64,000 bases of DNA. Origin: Sphingobacteriaceae bacterium. GTDB lineage: Bacteria > Bacteroidota > Bacteroidia > Sphingobacteriales > Sphingobacteriaceae. The stretch spans positions 62,001 to 126,000 of the forward strand of contig CAHJWG010000009.1 of NCBI GenBank assembly GCA_903642215.1, given 5' to 3'. The translations under genes and the position numbers were made by a program. Each line of letters begins with the position of its first letter. Position 1 is the stretch's first letter. The notes under the pieces were generated by a model. It worked only from the letters and a program-made list of their open reading frames with translations, ran no database searches and had not been told where the DNA came from. Of the stretch, positions 8,516 through 17,334 are shown one piece after another.

Positions 8516-9403
8516 ATGAAAACTGTTGGCGAAGCACGCATCTGGCTTAAAGAAAACTTAAAAAGTGTTTACGCCGGAGGAGAATTGAACGAAGTTCTGT
8601 TTTTGATCTTAAATTCAATCACCAAATTAACGAAAACACAACTGCACGTTTCCCCGGAAAAAGAACTTACGGAAACACAAATCGGGATGCTTCTTTTATC
8701 GGTAAAAAAACTGCAAACCCATATGCCGGTACAATATGTTTTAGGCGAAGCAGATTTTTTTGGGTTGAAGTTTAAAGTAGATGCTTCTGTTTTGATTCCT
8801 CGCCCCGAAACAGAAGAACTGGTTGCCTGGGTTTTGGAGGAAAAGGAAGCTGGGAGCGATGTTGAAAAGAGCGGGGAGCGGGAAAAGCTGAAAGCTATCC
8901 TTGATATTGGCACCGGCAGCGGCTGTATCCCGATCGCCATCAAAAAAAACTGGCCTAAAGCTGTGGTTTTCGCTTTAGATATTTCTACGGAAGCTTTGCA
9001 AACCGCACAAAAAAACGCATTGCTAAACCAGGTTGAAGTAAATTTTTTTCAAAGTGATATTCTCAATTTTGATGCAGTAAAAGAAGCACGGCAATTTACA
9101 ATTATCGTTAGCAATCCGCCTTATATCACCCCAAAAGAAAAAAAACTGATGCAGCCTAACGTTCTGGATTTTGAGCCGCATCAGGCCTTGTTTGTACCGG
9201 AAGATAATCCCCTGCAATTTTATAAAGCAATTGCTAAGTATGCTTCTTTTATGCTGCAAAAAAACGGATTGCTGTTTTTAGAAATCAATGAAAATTTTGG
9301 ACAACAAACGGCGGCACTGTTACAGCAACACGGTTTTATAAATATTGAGCTAAGGCAGGATTTTAGGAACAAAGACCGTATGATTAAAGCTTCAAAAAAT
9401 TGA
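8516..9403 (+). CDS. prmC: peptide chain release factor N5-glutamine methyltransferase PrmC
   Basis: A 295-residue SAM-dependent methyltransferase that methylates the GGQ glutamine of release factors RF1/RF2. The SAM motif is ILDIGTGSGCIPIAI and the glutamine-binding signature is NPPY at 200-203; the N-terminal helical domain contains PVQYVLGEADFFGL. ATG 8516 gives a normal N-terminus (MKTVGEARIWLKENL); the start at 8471 lies inside divergent ribD. A perfect copy of the interspersed motif (8696-8718) encodes MLLLSVKK, and a second motif-like stretch at 9240-9262 encodes ASFMLQKN. Confidence 0.95.
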   Translation: MKTVGEARIWLKENLKSVYAGGELNEVLFLILNSITKLTKTQLHVSPEKELTETQIGMLLLSVKKLQTHMPVQYVLGEADFFGLKFKVDASVLIPRPETEELVAWVLEEKEAGSDVEKSGEREKLKAILDIGTGSGCIPIAIKKNWPKAVVFALDISTEALQTAQKNALLNQVEVNFFQSDILNFDAVKEARQFTIIVSNPPYITPKEKKLMQPNVLDFEPHQALFVPEDNPLQFYKAIAKYASFMLQKNGLLFLEINENFGQQTAALLQQHGFINIELRQDFRNKDRMIKASKN

Positions 9404-9540
9404 TATTTGAAACTCGTTCTAATATTGAAATAGGATTGTAAAGTTTAATAAGTGGATGTAATGCTGCTATTTATCCTGTAAATAAAACTTAGGCTTGATA
9501 ATTTTGTAATACATTTTAAAAGAGGTTAAACAATTGCTGC

Positions 9541-10278
9541 ATGGTACCAAAGGCATTACAAGAAGATATTTTGACTGACAATGCTCAGGGTAATACTTCC
9601 GAAAAAATATTTAAAGACCGTAAAAGAACCAATATTTTAAGAAATACCGAACAAAGTTTAATCACTTTTCTGGTGAAAAAGATGCCGGTTTATATTACTT
9701 CCAACATACTTACTTTCATCGGTTTGGTTGGCAGCGTGCTTGTTTTTGCCGGTTTTGTGCTGGCCACTTATCTCCACAGAAATTACCTTTTGCTGGGCAT
9801 TGCCGGCCTTGCTGTAAATTGGTTCGGCGATTCGCTGGATGGCAGGATTGCTTATTACCGCAACATTCCGCGTAAATGGTTTGGTTTTGCGCTGGATATA
9901 ATTATGGATTGGATCGGGACGGTTTTGATTGGTTTAGGTTATGTTGTTTATGCCAAAAACGAGTATGAACTGGCTGCTTTCCTGTTTGTTGTGCTTTACG
10001 GCTGGGCGATGATTATCTCTCAGCTGCGCTACAAAATTACCGATAAATACACTATCGATGCAGGTTTATTAGGCCCGACAGAAGTACGGATTATAATTTC
10101 TACTGTACTGTTAGCCGAAGTAATTTTTAAAAATTCCATTCAGTTTTGTGCCATCGGTATGTGCGTTGCTTTATTTATCATCAATATAATTGATACGCAA
10201 AAGTTGTTAAAACTGGGCGATACCAGAGATCAGGCGGAGAATGTTGCAAAGCTGAAAGCGCTTTTAAATGAGCGGTAA
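9541..10278 (+). CDS. CDP-alcohol phosphatidyltransferase family membrane protein
   Basis: A 245-residue multi-pass protein with the family signature spread over DSLDGRIAYYR...GFALDIIMD, the DG..AR...G...D...D pattern that binds Mg2+ and CDP-alcohol. About 50 cytoplasmic residues precede the first membrane segment, and four to five further segments follow. It would transfer a phosphatidyl or related group to an alcohol acceptor; which one cannot be told. Its last 11 bases overlap the GtrA-type gene, suggesting joint action in lipid-linked surface glycan or phospholipid synthesis. Confidence 0.85.
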   Translation: MVPKALQEDILTDNAQGNTSEKIFKDRKRTNILRNTEQSLITFLVKKMPVYITSNILTFIGLVGSVLVFAGFVLATYLHRNYLLLGIAGLAVNWFGDSLDGRIAYYRNIPRKWFGFALDIIMDWIGTVLIGLGYVVYAKNEYELAAFLFVVLYGWAMIISQLRYKITDKYTIDAGLLGPTEVRIIISTVLLAEVIFKNSIQFCAIGMCVALFIINIIDTQKLLKLGDTRDQAENVAKLKALLNER

Positions 10279-10681
10279 AAAATCTGTTTTTACTTTCGCC
10301 AAAGCCCAGCTTTCAGCTTTTTTAGGTGGTGTGCTGGATTATATTGTGATGATCGGCTGCACGGAATTGCTGCACATCCATTACACTGTTTCCATTATTA
10401 TCAGCGGAACTATCGGCGCAGTTTTAAACTTTTCTTTAAACCGATACTGGACTTTTAAAGATAAAAAAGCCGATCAGTCGCCGGTTAGTTCACAATTAAT
10501 CCGCTTTTGTTTAGTCGTTTCCGGCAGCGTTTTACTAAAAGCTTTTGGCACTTACCTGCTTACTTCCGGCTTAAAAATCGATTATAAAATCAGCAGGCTG
10601 ATAATTGATCTGATTGTTTCCCTCGGCTATAATTTTATATTGCAGAAATACTGGGTTTTCAAAAAAACGGAAGCGGTATAA
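10268..10681 (+). CDS. GtrA-family membrane protein
   Basis: A 137-residue protein with four predicted membrane helices and the GtrA hallmarks GAVLNFSLNRYWTF and the mirrored ending GYNFILQKYWVFKK. GtrA proteins are thought to help flip polyprenyl-linked sugars. The start overlaps the preceding phosphatidyltransferase gene by 11 bases, so the two are translationally coupled. A second GtrA-type gene lies at 21451. Confidence 0.88.
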   Translation: MSGKKSVFTFAKAQLSAFLGGVLDYIVMIGCTELLHIHYTVSIIISGTIGAVLNFSLNRYWTFKDKKADQSPVSSQLIRFCLVVSGSVLLKAFGTYLLTSGLKIDYKISRLIIDLIVSLGYNFILQKYWVFKKTEAV

Positions 10682-10682
10682 A

Positions 10683-10706
10683 TTTTTACATGGTAAAAAC
10701 AGTATC
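10683..10706. repeat. interspersed motif copy at the 3' end of a gene
   Basis: On the minus strand it reads GATACTGTTTTTACCATGTA. It supplies the last codons (DTVFTM) and the stop of the minus-strand gene, so the motif has become coding. Confidence 0.6.
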
Positions 10707-11000
10707 AAAAAGTAATTGCTGATCTTCTGTTGAAACGGTTAGATCACCTTCAAAATCAAAATCAGTTTTATTTTTATTTATGGTTAAAATCCCGATTGGG
10801 ATTCTGGCAGGATCCTGCTTGATACTTTGTAATTCGTAATCCGTTTCGCCGTCCGGGTTTACGTTTTGCCAAAGGTTATCGTCAATTTCATAAATAAAAT
10901 AACGGGTTTGTTGATCATCCAAAAACTGCTGATGCTGTTGTTCGATTGGTTTTAACTGAACCAAACGGCTGTGCGAGATCTGTATCGGGGAAATGTTCAT
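10686..11000 (-). CDS. hypothetical protein (104 residues)
   Basis: Not recognised. A soluble, acidic 104-residue protein with no signal peptide or membrane segment; it is rich in Gln and Asp (QQHQQFLDDQQTRYF, DFDFEGDLTV). It is convergent with the GtrA gene and divergent from recQ. Codon use resembles the neighbours, so it looks native rather than acquired. The C-terminus is built from a copy of the interspersed motif. Confidence 0.65.
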   Translation of the reverse strand: MNISPIQISHSRLVQLKPIEQQHQQFLDDQQTRYFIYEIDDNLWQNVNPDGETDYELQSIKQDPARIPIGILTINKNKTDFDFEGDLTVSTEDQQLLFDTVFTM

Positions 11001-11082
11001 TTTCTGTTTTTTTATAATTTGATATAGTTTGCCTGGTTTAAATTAAGGCAATGGTACTCGGAAATACAAATCAATTTTAGCT

Positions 11083-11114
11083 GATACTGTTTTTACCTGC
11101 ATAAAAGAAGCATC
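11083..11114. repeat. full palindromic form of the interspersed motif
   Basis: GATACTGTTTTTA (11083-11095) faces TAAAAGAAGCATC (11102-11114). One arm is the CTG form and the other the CTTC form, showing that the two variants belong to one family. It lies in the recQ upstream region. Confidence 0.75.
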
Positions 11115-11146
11115 GCTTCAAATTTAAAATATTGGCCCGGTTTTGA

Positions 11147-11154
11147 TAACTTTG
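11147..11154 (+). promoter_or_regulatory. candidate -7 element for recQ
   Basis: TAACTTTG fits TAnnTTTG and lies 15 bases before ATG 11170. It would lie inside the gene if the TTG at 11143 were the start, which argues for the ATG. Confidence 0.45.
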
Positions 11155-11169
11155 GAACAGAACCTCTGC

Positions 11170-13062
11170 ATGACTATACAAGAAATCCTCCGGCACTACT
11201 GGAAGCACGAAACCTTCCGGCCAATGCAGGAAGACATCATCCAATCCGTTCTGTTAGGTTACGATACGCTGGCGCTGCTGCCAACCGGCGGCGGCAAATC
11301 GGTTTGCTTCCAGGTGCCGGCTTTGGCGAAAGAAGGGATTTGCATCGTAGTTTCTCCGCTGATTGCGCTGATGAAAGATCAGGTAGAAAACCTGCAGGCA
11401 AAAGGGATTGAAGCCATCAGCATTGTATCCGGAATGGGCAGGCGGGAAGTGGATATTGCCTTGGATAACTGCGTTTACGGCAGCATTAAGTTCCTGTATT
11501 TGTCGCCCGAAAGGTTGCTGTCGGAACTGGTGCAGGAGCGTATCCGCTACATGAACGTAAATCTTTTTGCGGTTGACGAGGCGCACTGTATTTCGCAGTG
11601 GGGTTATGATTTCCGGCCATCTTATCTGCACCTGGCTGATTTGCGACAGCTTCATCCAAACATTCCCGTTCTGGCATTAACGGCAACGGCAACGGCGCAG
11701 GTTCGGGAAGATATTCAGCAAAAATTATTGTTTAAAAACGGCAATGTTTTCCAGCAAAGTTTTGAACGAAAAAATATAAGTTATGTAGTTCAAAGTGATG
11801 AAAATAAGCTGCGTAAAATGCTGAGTGTAATTAACGGCGTAAAAGGCAGCGGGATTATTTATGTGAGAAGCAGGCGCGAAACTTTCGAAATTGCCAAATA
11901 TCTAAACCAGTATCAGCTTACTGCCGATTATTATCATGCCGGATTAACTGCCGAAGAGCGTTCCTCCAAACAGGAAAACTGGAAAAATAACCAAACGCAA
12001 ATTATTGTGGCTACCAACGCTTTCGGGATGGGGATTGATAAACCGGACGTTCGTTTTGTGATCCATAAAGATGTACCCGAAAGTTTGGAGGCGTATTATC
12101 AGGAAGCGGGCAGGGCAGGGCGCGACGGACAAAAAGCGTTTACCGTGTTGCTTTACACCAAAAGCGATCGGCTGCAGCTGGAGAAAAAATTTGAGCTGAG
12201 TTTTCCATCGGTAGAAGAAATTAAAAAAATATATCATTACCTGGGCAACTATACGCAGCTGGCTTTCGGTGCCGGCGAAGGTTTAAGCTTTAATTTAGAT
12301 ATCGGTGCCTTTTGTGCTCAGTTTAAATTAGAACCGGTTAAAACGTTAAATGCTTTTAAGTTTTTAGAGCGCAATGAATATGTTGTTTTTACGGAGAGTG
12401 TTTTTTTGCCTTCCCGTTTTCGTTTTGAAGTTGGAAATGAAGATTTGTACCGCTTCCAGATTGAAAATTCGGCTTATGATTTTTTTATCAAAACTTTGCT
12501 GCGTACTTACGGCGGTTCGTTTGAAAATTACGTCCGCATCCGAGAACTGGAAATTGCCCGGCGTTTAAATATCAGTGTTCAGCAGGTTATAGCTCAGCTT
12601 AATTATTTGCAGGAACACCAAGTTTTAAGTTATCTGCCGCAAACCGATCAGCCGCAAATTACTTTTACACGGCCAAGAGTTGCGCATTTATATATAGAAA
12701 TCGACCGGAAATTTCTGGAAGACAGGAAGCAGGTTTTTCACCAGAAAATGGAAGCTGTTTTTACTTATGCCGAAAGCTGGCAATGCCGCAGCCGGATGTT
12801 GCTTACTTATTTGGATGAGCAGGATGCGCCGATTTGCGGCCATTGTGATGTTTGCTTAGAAAACAAGCGATTAGGGAAATCATCGGAAATTTTTGATCAG
12901 ATTATGCAGGAAATTATAGAGCAGCTTTTGATAGAAAGCAGTTCTGTGGAAAATTTGGTTCGAAAACTTAGGACGGGACGGGAAAAAGAAAAACTGGATA
13001 CGATCCGTCGTTTACTGGATGCCGGTAAAATTAAATCCGACGGTGAAAAATATTATCTTTAA
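11170..13062 (+). CDS. recQ: ATP-dependent DNA helicase RecQ
   Basis: A 630-residue 3'-5' superfamily 2 helicase. It has Walker A LLPTGGGKSVCFQ, the DEAH box with RecQ aromatic loop (DEAHCISQWGYDFRPSY), motif V/VI (ATNAFGMGIDKPDV, YYQEAGRAGRDG), then the zinc-binding RQC segment with Cys pairs (CRSRMLLTY, ICGHCDVC) and a short winged-helix tail. A recognisable HRDC domain is absent, as in some Bacteroidota RecQ paralogues. ATG 11170 is chosen because a promoter element precedes it. Role: unwinding recombination and stalled-fork intermediates. Confidence 0.93.
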   Translation: MTIQEILRHYWKHETFRPMQEDIIQSVLLGYDTLALLPTGGGKSVCFQVPALAKEGICIVVSPLIALMKDQVENLQAKGIEAISIVSGMGRREVDIALDNCVYGSIKFLYLSPERLLSELVQERIRYMNVNLFAVDEAHCISQWGYDFRPSYLHLADLRQLHPNIPVLALTATATAQVREDIQQKLLFKNGNVFQQSFERKNISYVVQSDENKLRKMLSVINGVKGSGIIYVRSRRETFEIAKYLNQYQLTADYYHAGLTAEERSSKQENWKNNQTQIIVATNAFGMGIDKPDVRFVIHKDVPESLEAYYQEAGRAGRDGQKAFTVLLYTKSDRLQLEKKFELSFPSVEEIKKIYHYLGNYTQLAFGAGEGLSFNLDIGAFCAQFKLEPVKTLNAFKFLERNEYVVFTESVFLPSRFRFEVGNEDLYRFQIENSAYDFFIKTLLRTYGGSFENYVRIRELEIARRLNISVQQVIAQLNYLQEHQVLSYLPQTDQPQITFTRPRVAHLYIEIDRKFLEDRKQVFHQKMEAVFTYAESWQCRSRMLLTYLDEQDAPICGHCDVCLENKRLGKSSEIFDQIMQEIIEQLLIESSSVENLVRKLRTGREKEKLDTIRRLLDAGKIKSDGEKYYL

Positions 13063-13087
13063 GCAGGGAAATTTTCCGTAGTACCGA

Positions 13088-13109
13088 ATGCTTCTTTTAT
13101 CGGTAAAAA
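13088..13109 (+). repeat. interspersed motif copy
   Basis: Full-length forward copy with the consensus ATGCTTCTTTTATCGGTA, between recQ and the GIN-domain lipoprotein gene, 37 bases before the latter's start. Confidence 0.8.
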
Positions 13110-13146
13110 TTTGGTGAGTATCTTTAAAAAATCAATCTGAAATATC

Positions 13147-13863
13147 ATGAAAAAACAGTCGCTATTTATTTTGTCTGCACTCATATTTACTTTTTCCCTG
13201 CTGGCATCCTGCAATAAGTCCTGTGAAAAAGGTTCCGGCAAAACCGCTGCGGAAGATCGTAAAGTGGCTGCTTTTACAAAAATACAAGTATCCGGTAATT
13301 ACAAACTGATCCTGAAACAAGGTGCGGCTTCGGTTAAAATCATGGCTGATGACAACTTGTTAAAACTAATTAAAACGGATGTAAGCGGGGATGAACTTTC
13401 CGTGATTACAGACGGAAATATATGTAACAGTGGCCCGATGATCGTTAATATAACGAACCCGGATTTTCAGTCGGTAAAATCTTCGGGCGTAATTGATTTA
13501 AGTTCTGATGGTAAACTAACTGTAAAAGATTTTGCGTTGGAGCTGGCCGGTGTATCGAAAGTAAATCTGGATATCAATGCCGGTAATGTGAAAACACTTT
13601 CCAGCGGTACGGCAGAAATTTATTTAAAAGGCCAGGCAACCGAAAATACGGTTACCATGAACGGAACTTCTGCTTTAAATGCTTTTGACTTTATTGTTGC
13701 CAATTACCGCATTGAAACACGAGGCGACACACATTGTAAAATTAATGTGCTGAATGAATTGAACGTGAATATTAAGGAAGCCGGCGAGGTGCAATACAAA
13801 GGAAATCCAACCAAAATTAGTAACCAGCACTCCGGAATTGCAACGATCAGTAAAGTTCAGTAA
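13147..13863 (+). CDS. GIN-domain (DUF2807) lipoprotein
   Basis: A 238-residue predicted lipoprotein: hydrophobic leader ending in the lipobox LLASC (Cys about residue 21), then a repetitive beta-rich region (FTKIQVSGNYKLILKQG ... VKSSGVIDLSS ... LELAGVSKVNLDI ... RGDTHCKINV) typical of the head GIN-domain, a right-handed beta-helix module. Such proteins are exported and often tied to putative auto-transporter or sensing roles in Bacteroidota, but no function is established. Single gene, convergent with the YajQ-family gene. Confidence 0.85.
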   Translation: MKKQSLFILSALIFTFSLLASCNKSCEKGSGKTAAEDRKVAAFTKIQVSGNYKLILKQGAASVKIMADDNLLKLIKTDVSGDELSVITDGNICNSGPMIVNITNPDFQSVKSSGVIDLSSDGKLTVKDFALELAGVSKVNLDINAGNVKTLSSGTAEIYLKGQATENTVTMNGTSALNAFDFIVANYRIETRGDTHCKINVLNELNVNIKEAGEVQYKGNPTKISNQHSGIATISKVQ

Positions 13864-13871
13864 AAAGTGAA

Positions 13872-13895
13872 ATGCTGTTTTTACCGGTAAAAAAA
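13872..13895 (+). repeat. interspersed motif copy (CTG form)
   Basis: ATGCTGTTTTTACCGGTA followed by an A-run; the core TTTTTACCGGTAAAAA is a perfect palindrome. It lies between convergent genes and could assist termination. Confidence 0.75.
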
Positions 13896-13926
13896 CGAAG
13901 TAAGATTTTTAAAATTTAAATCTTCC

Positions 13927-14418
13927 TCAGTTCCGCATGTTGCTGTATTGCAGCGGCTGGCCGAAATCCTCGCTTCGGCATAAGGAAATAACGGCTTGTA
14001 AATCATCAATTTTTTTAGCCGTTACCCGAACCTGATCGTCCATAATCGCAGCCTGAACTTTTAAACCGCTGTCTTTAATCTTTTTCACAATTTTTTTAGC
14101 GGCCTCCTTATCAATTCCTTCTACAATTTTAATTTCCTTACGGATCATGTTTCCGGATGCGTATTCCTGTTTGCCAAAATCCAGCGCGTTCGGGTCTAAA
14201 TTCTGTTTCACCATCCGGCTGATGATCGAATCCTGGATGGCTTTTAAGCGCATCTCATTTTCGGTTACAATCGTTACTTCATTGGTTTTTTTATCCAGCT
14301 CCACACTGCTTTTAGAATCGTTAAAATCGTAACGGTTCAAAATTTCTTTTTTAGCATTATTGATGGCGTTATCTAACGTTTGTGCATCAATCTTGCTGAT
14401 TATATCAAAAGACGGCAT
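13927..14418 (-). CDS. YajQ-family (DUF520) nucleotide-binding protein
   Basis: A 163-residue protein matching the YajQ family along its whole length: the start MPSFDIISKIDAQTLDNAIN, the central MRLKAIQDSIISRMVKQNLD and the end DDLQAVISLCRSEDFGQPLQY. It has two ferredoxin-like domains. Xanthomonas and Pseudomonas members bind cyclic di-GMP; whether this one does is unknown. Single gene, divergent from the lysine-rich protein gene. Confidence 0.92.
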   Translation of the reverse strand: MPSFDIISKIDAQTLDNAINNAKKEILNRYDFNDSKSSVELDKKTNEVTIVTENEMRLKAIQDSIISRMVKQNLDPNALDFGKQEYASGNMIRKEIKIVEGIDKEAAKKIVKKIKDSGLKVQAAIMDDQVRVTAKKIDDLQAVISLCRSEDFGQPLQYSNMRN

Positions 14419-14517
14419 AATTTGATGTTTTATTTTTAAGGAATTAAATATTAACTAATAGCTTTATCGAAATTAGAAATTTGAGGCGAATGATACTAAA
14501 TTAGTAGTTCTTAGCGC

Positions 14518-14540
14518 ATACTTCTTTTATCGATACAAAA
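14518..14540 (+). repeat. interspersed motif copy
   Basis: ATACTTCTTTTATCGATA, forward, 17 bases upstream of the lysine-rich protein start. Confidence 0.7.
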
Positions 14541-14557
14541 AAACAAATAATTAGCTG

Positions 14558-15163
14558 ATGAAAAATAAAGGTAAATCAAAAGTAAAAAACAAAGAGCTGG
14601 AAAATAGCATCACCGGTAAATTTATGGAAGCCGTACATGGTTTGGGCCACGATGCAGAAAAGCTGAAAAAAGAAATTACAAAAGCCGGTAAAGCGGTTTC
14701 GCAAAAAATAAGCAGTGCTTTAAAAAGTGCCCAGAAACAAAAAGCAAAGTTAGAAACCAAGTTAGCCAAGCCTGAAAAAAAAGCCGAAAAGAAAAAAGAA
14801 GCAAAAACCGTTTTGGCTAAAGCCGATGTAAAAGTGGATAAAGTAATTTCTACGGTAACCAAAGCCGTTTCAGGCAAATCTTCCACCGCTTCCAGCCGTT
14901 CTGTTTCAAAACCTGCAATTCCTACTATTGATAAATCTTTAACAATTCCTACCGAAAAAATACCGGTAAAAGAAGCATCAGCCCCGGCGAAACGTACACG
15001 CGGGCCGAGAAAGAAAACAGAAGATGTTACTGCCCAAACCGATACCGAAAAAGTGCCGGTAAAAGAAGCATCAGCCCCGGCGAAACGTAAACGCGCACCT
15101 AATAAACCCAAACCGGCTGATACAAATCCGCCTGCAGAAGCAATTGGTTCGGCCGTTTTGTAA
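14558..15163 (+). CDS. lysine/alanine-rich histone-H1-like protein with two motif-derived repeats
   Basis: A 201-residue, strongly basic, low-complexity protein. Residues 20-110 form Lys/Ala/Glu helices (AVHGLGHDAEKLKKEITKAG, then a KK-rich run). The C-terminal third is Pro/Lys/Ala-rich with a duplicated block (T-E-K-x-PVKEASAPAKR). There is no signal or membrane segment. The composition resembles eukaryotic H1 tails and Hc1-type bacterial proteins, so nucleoid binding is a fair guess but unproven. The two PVKEAS blocks are encoded by exact in-frame copies of the interspersed DNA motif. Confidence 0.8.
   Translation: MKNKGKSKVKNKELENSITGKFMEAVHGLGHDAEKLKKEITKAGKAVSQKISSALKSAQKQKAKLETKLAKPEKKAEKKKEAKTVLAKADVKVDKVISTVTKAVSGKSSTASSRSVSKPAIPTIDKSLTIPTEKIPVKEASAPAKRTRGPRKKTEDVTAQTDTEKVPVKEASAPAKRKRAPNKPKPADTNPPAEAIGSAVL
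14963..15089. repeat. two identical 34-base in-frame repeats inside the lysine-rich gene
   Basis: 14963-14996 and 15056-15089 are identical and begin with CCGGTAAAAGAAGCATC, the reverse complement of the interspersed motif core. They code for PVKEASAPAKR. Both keep the frame. The flanking T-E-K codons are also shared, so a local duplication of a captured motif is likely. Confidence 0.85.
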
Positions 15164-15230
15164 TCTTTTTCCGGCTGTAACTTGCCGGAACTTTAACGTT
15201 TGCTTAACAGGCAAATTCAGATTTTTGCAT

Positions 15231-15259
15231 TTCCCGGCACAACCTTCCGGGAATTTTTT
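15231..15259 (+). terminator. intrinsic terminator before ppk1
   Basis: TTCCCGG (15231-15237) pairs with CCGGGAA (15247-15253), followed by six T. It closes the lysine-rich gene and is 15 bases upstream of the ppk1 ATG. Confidence 0.7.
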
Positions 15260-15273
15260 GTTGTTAGATTGTT

Positions 15274-17334
15274 ATGAGTTTAAAGCGTATCCCTTTAACT
15301 AACCGCGAGATCAGTTGGTTATATTTTAACGATCGTGTTTTGCAGGAGGCTGCGGATGAAGCAGTTCCGCTGATCGAAAGAGTTCGTTTTCTGGCGATAT
15401 TCTCATCCAACATGGACGAATTTTATCGCGTACGCGTGGCAACTTTAAACCGGCTGGCCAATCTCAACGAAAAAGCAAAAGAAATACTGGGTTATAACCC
15501 GCGCAAGGTTTTGAATCAAATTAAAAATTTGGTTATCAAAGAGGAAAAAAAGTTTAATAACCTGTACGAAAACATCATTTTAAAAAAACTTGCAGAAGAA
15601 AAAATTTTTATCCTGGATGATAAGCAGCTTAACGTTACCCGCGGCACTTTTGTGAAAAATTATTTCAGGGAAAAGTTGCTTTCCAACGTGGTGCCGATTA
15701 TGCTGGACAAGCACACCGTGATGCCGGAACTAAAAAATCAGCTAATTTACTTTTTTGTAAGGTTGAGTAAAACCGATAACGAAAGCGAATCTAAACTGGC
15801 ACTGATTGAAATCCCCGAAAACATGTCGCGCTTTTTGGTGCTGCCGGAAACCAATCAGCTTAAATTTATCATTTTGCTTGACGATATTATCCGTTACTGT
15901 TTGGATGATATTTTTTTCATTTTTGATTATAATGTGATCGAAGCTTACTCTATCCAGCTTACGCGTGATGCAGAATTGGATCTGGATAAAGAAGTAAGCG
16001 AGAAATTTATCGAATCGCTCTCCAAAAGTTTGCAAAAAAGGAAAAAGGGTAAACCCATGCGTTTGCTTTACGATACCGATATGCCGCTGGATATGCTTTC
16101 GTACCTGGTGCGTAAAATGCAGTTAACCGCCGGAAGTTTGATCCCGGGAAGCCATTATCATAATTTTAAAGACTTTATTAACTTCCCGAATGTAGGCCGG
16201 CCGGAACTGGAATATCCAAAAGTAGCGGCGTTGCAGGTTCCCGATCTGTCTTTTGGCAAAAGTTTGCTGGAGATGATCAGCAAGCGCGATTTTTTGATCA
16301 GCACGCCTTATCAATCTTTCGATTATATTATTCACTTTTTGCGTGAGGCAGCAATTGATCCCGGCGTTCGGGAAATCAGCATTACGTTGTATCGTTTGGC
16401 CGAAAATTCAAGGATTATCAATGCGCTGATCAATGCCGCCAAAAACGGAAAAATAGTGCATTGCCTTGTCGAATTGAAGGCACGTTTTGACGAACAAGCC
16501 AATATTTTTTGGAGCCGCCGGTTGGAAGAAGAAGGTGTTAAAGTAATTTACGGCGTATCCGGATATAAAGTACATTCTAAGATAATATTAGTTAAACGGC
16601 TGGAAAAAAGGAAAGTATATTTTTACGCCTGTTTATCTACCGGAAATTTTAATGAAAAAACTGCACGCATTTATGCTGATCATACTTTGCTTACAGCTAA
16701 TAAAAAAATAACTGCCGGTTTGGTTTCTGTTTTTGATGCACTGCAAAAAAATGTGGTGCCGCAGGGAATAAAAAACTTACTGGTATCGCCGGTGGATTCC
16801 AGGAAACTGCTTAACCAGTTTATAGACTGCGAAATTGCGAATGCTAAAAAAGGCATTCCTGCTTACATTATTTTAAAAATGAACAGCCTGGCGGATGAGC
16901 AGATGATTACACATTTATACAAGGCCAGCAACGCCGGCGTAAAAATTAAACTCATTATCCGCGGTATGTGTTGTTTGGTTCCCGGGATAAAAGGTTTTAG
17001 CGAAAATATACAGGTGATTAGTATTGTGGATAAATATCTGGAACACGCACGCATTTATCTTTTTGCAGACGGCGGAAAAGAAATGATGTTTTTAACTTCG
17101 TCTGATTTGATGACACGTAATCTGGATCACCGGGTTGAAGTAGGTTTCCCGATTTATGATAAAGAACTTAAACAGGAAGTTCGGGATATAATCAATATCC
17201 AGCTTCAGGATAATACCAAATCACGGGAAATCAATAGTTTAAACAACAACCGTTACCACAAAACCGACGATAAAATTAAAGTACGGTCGCAATTTGATAC
17301 TTATACTTACCTTAAACAACAAAATAAATTTTGA
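15274..17334 (+). CDS. ppk1: polyphosphate kinase 1
   Basis: A 686-residue enzyme that reversibly polymerises the ATP gamma-phosphate into polyphosphate. It shows the N-terminal domain (NREISWLYFNDRVLQEA, FFSSNMDEFYRVRV-like block) and the phospholipase-D-like catalytic halves with the phosphorylated His H434 in YKVHSKIILV and second His H591 in YLEHARIYLF. The length is typical. Its TGA stop overlaps the TTG start of the Ppx/GppA gene, so synthesis and breakdown of polyphosphate are in one translationally coupled unit. Confidence 0.96.
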   Translation: MSLKRIPLTNREISWLYFNDRVLQEAADEAVPLIERVRFLAIFSSNMDEFYRVRVATLNRLANLNEKAKEILGYNPRKVLNQIKNLVIKEEKKFNNLYENIILKKLAEEKIFILDDKQLNVTRGTFVKNYFREKLLSNVVPIMLDKHTVMPELKNQLIYFFVRLSKTDNESESKLALIEIPENMSRFLVLPETNQLKFIILLDDIIRYCLDDIFFIFDYNVIEAYSIQLTRDAELDLDKEVSEKFIESLSKSLQKRKKGKPMRLLYDTDMPLDMLSYLVRKMQLTAGSLIPGSHYHNFKDFINFPNVGRPELEYPKVAALQVPDLSFGKSLLEMISKRDFLISTPYQSFDYIIHFLREAAIDPGVREISITLYRLAENSRIINALINAAKNGKIVHCLVELKARFDEQANIFWSRRLEEEGVKVIYGVSGYKVHSKIILVKRLEKRKVYFYACLSTGNFNEKTARIYADHTLLTANKKITAGLVSVFDALQKNVVPQGIKNLLVSPVDSRKLLNQFIDCEIANAKKGIPAYIILKMNSLADEQMITHLYKASNAGVKIKLIIRGMCCLVPGIKGFSENIQVISIVDKYLEHARIYLFADGGKEMMFLTSSDLMTRNLDHRVEVGFPIYDKELKQEVRDIINIQLQDNTKSREINSLNNNRYHKTDDKIKVRSQFDTYTYLKQQNKF

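Noticed and set aside
9459..9478. ATGCTGCTATTTATCCTGTA upstream of the phosphatidyltransferase gene, and a similar weak match near 57850
   Set aside because: Too many differences from either motif form to be called.
14551..15111. Long minus-strand frame of 186 codons over the lysine-rich gene
   Set aside because: It is the antisense of a low-complexity Lys/Ala gene; the Phe/Ser-rich product has no family features, and the + strand frame has the better start and codon use.
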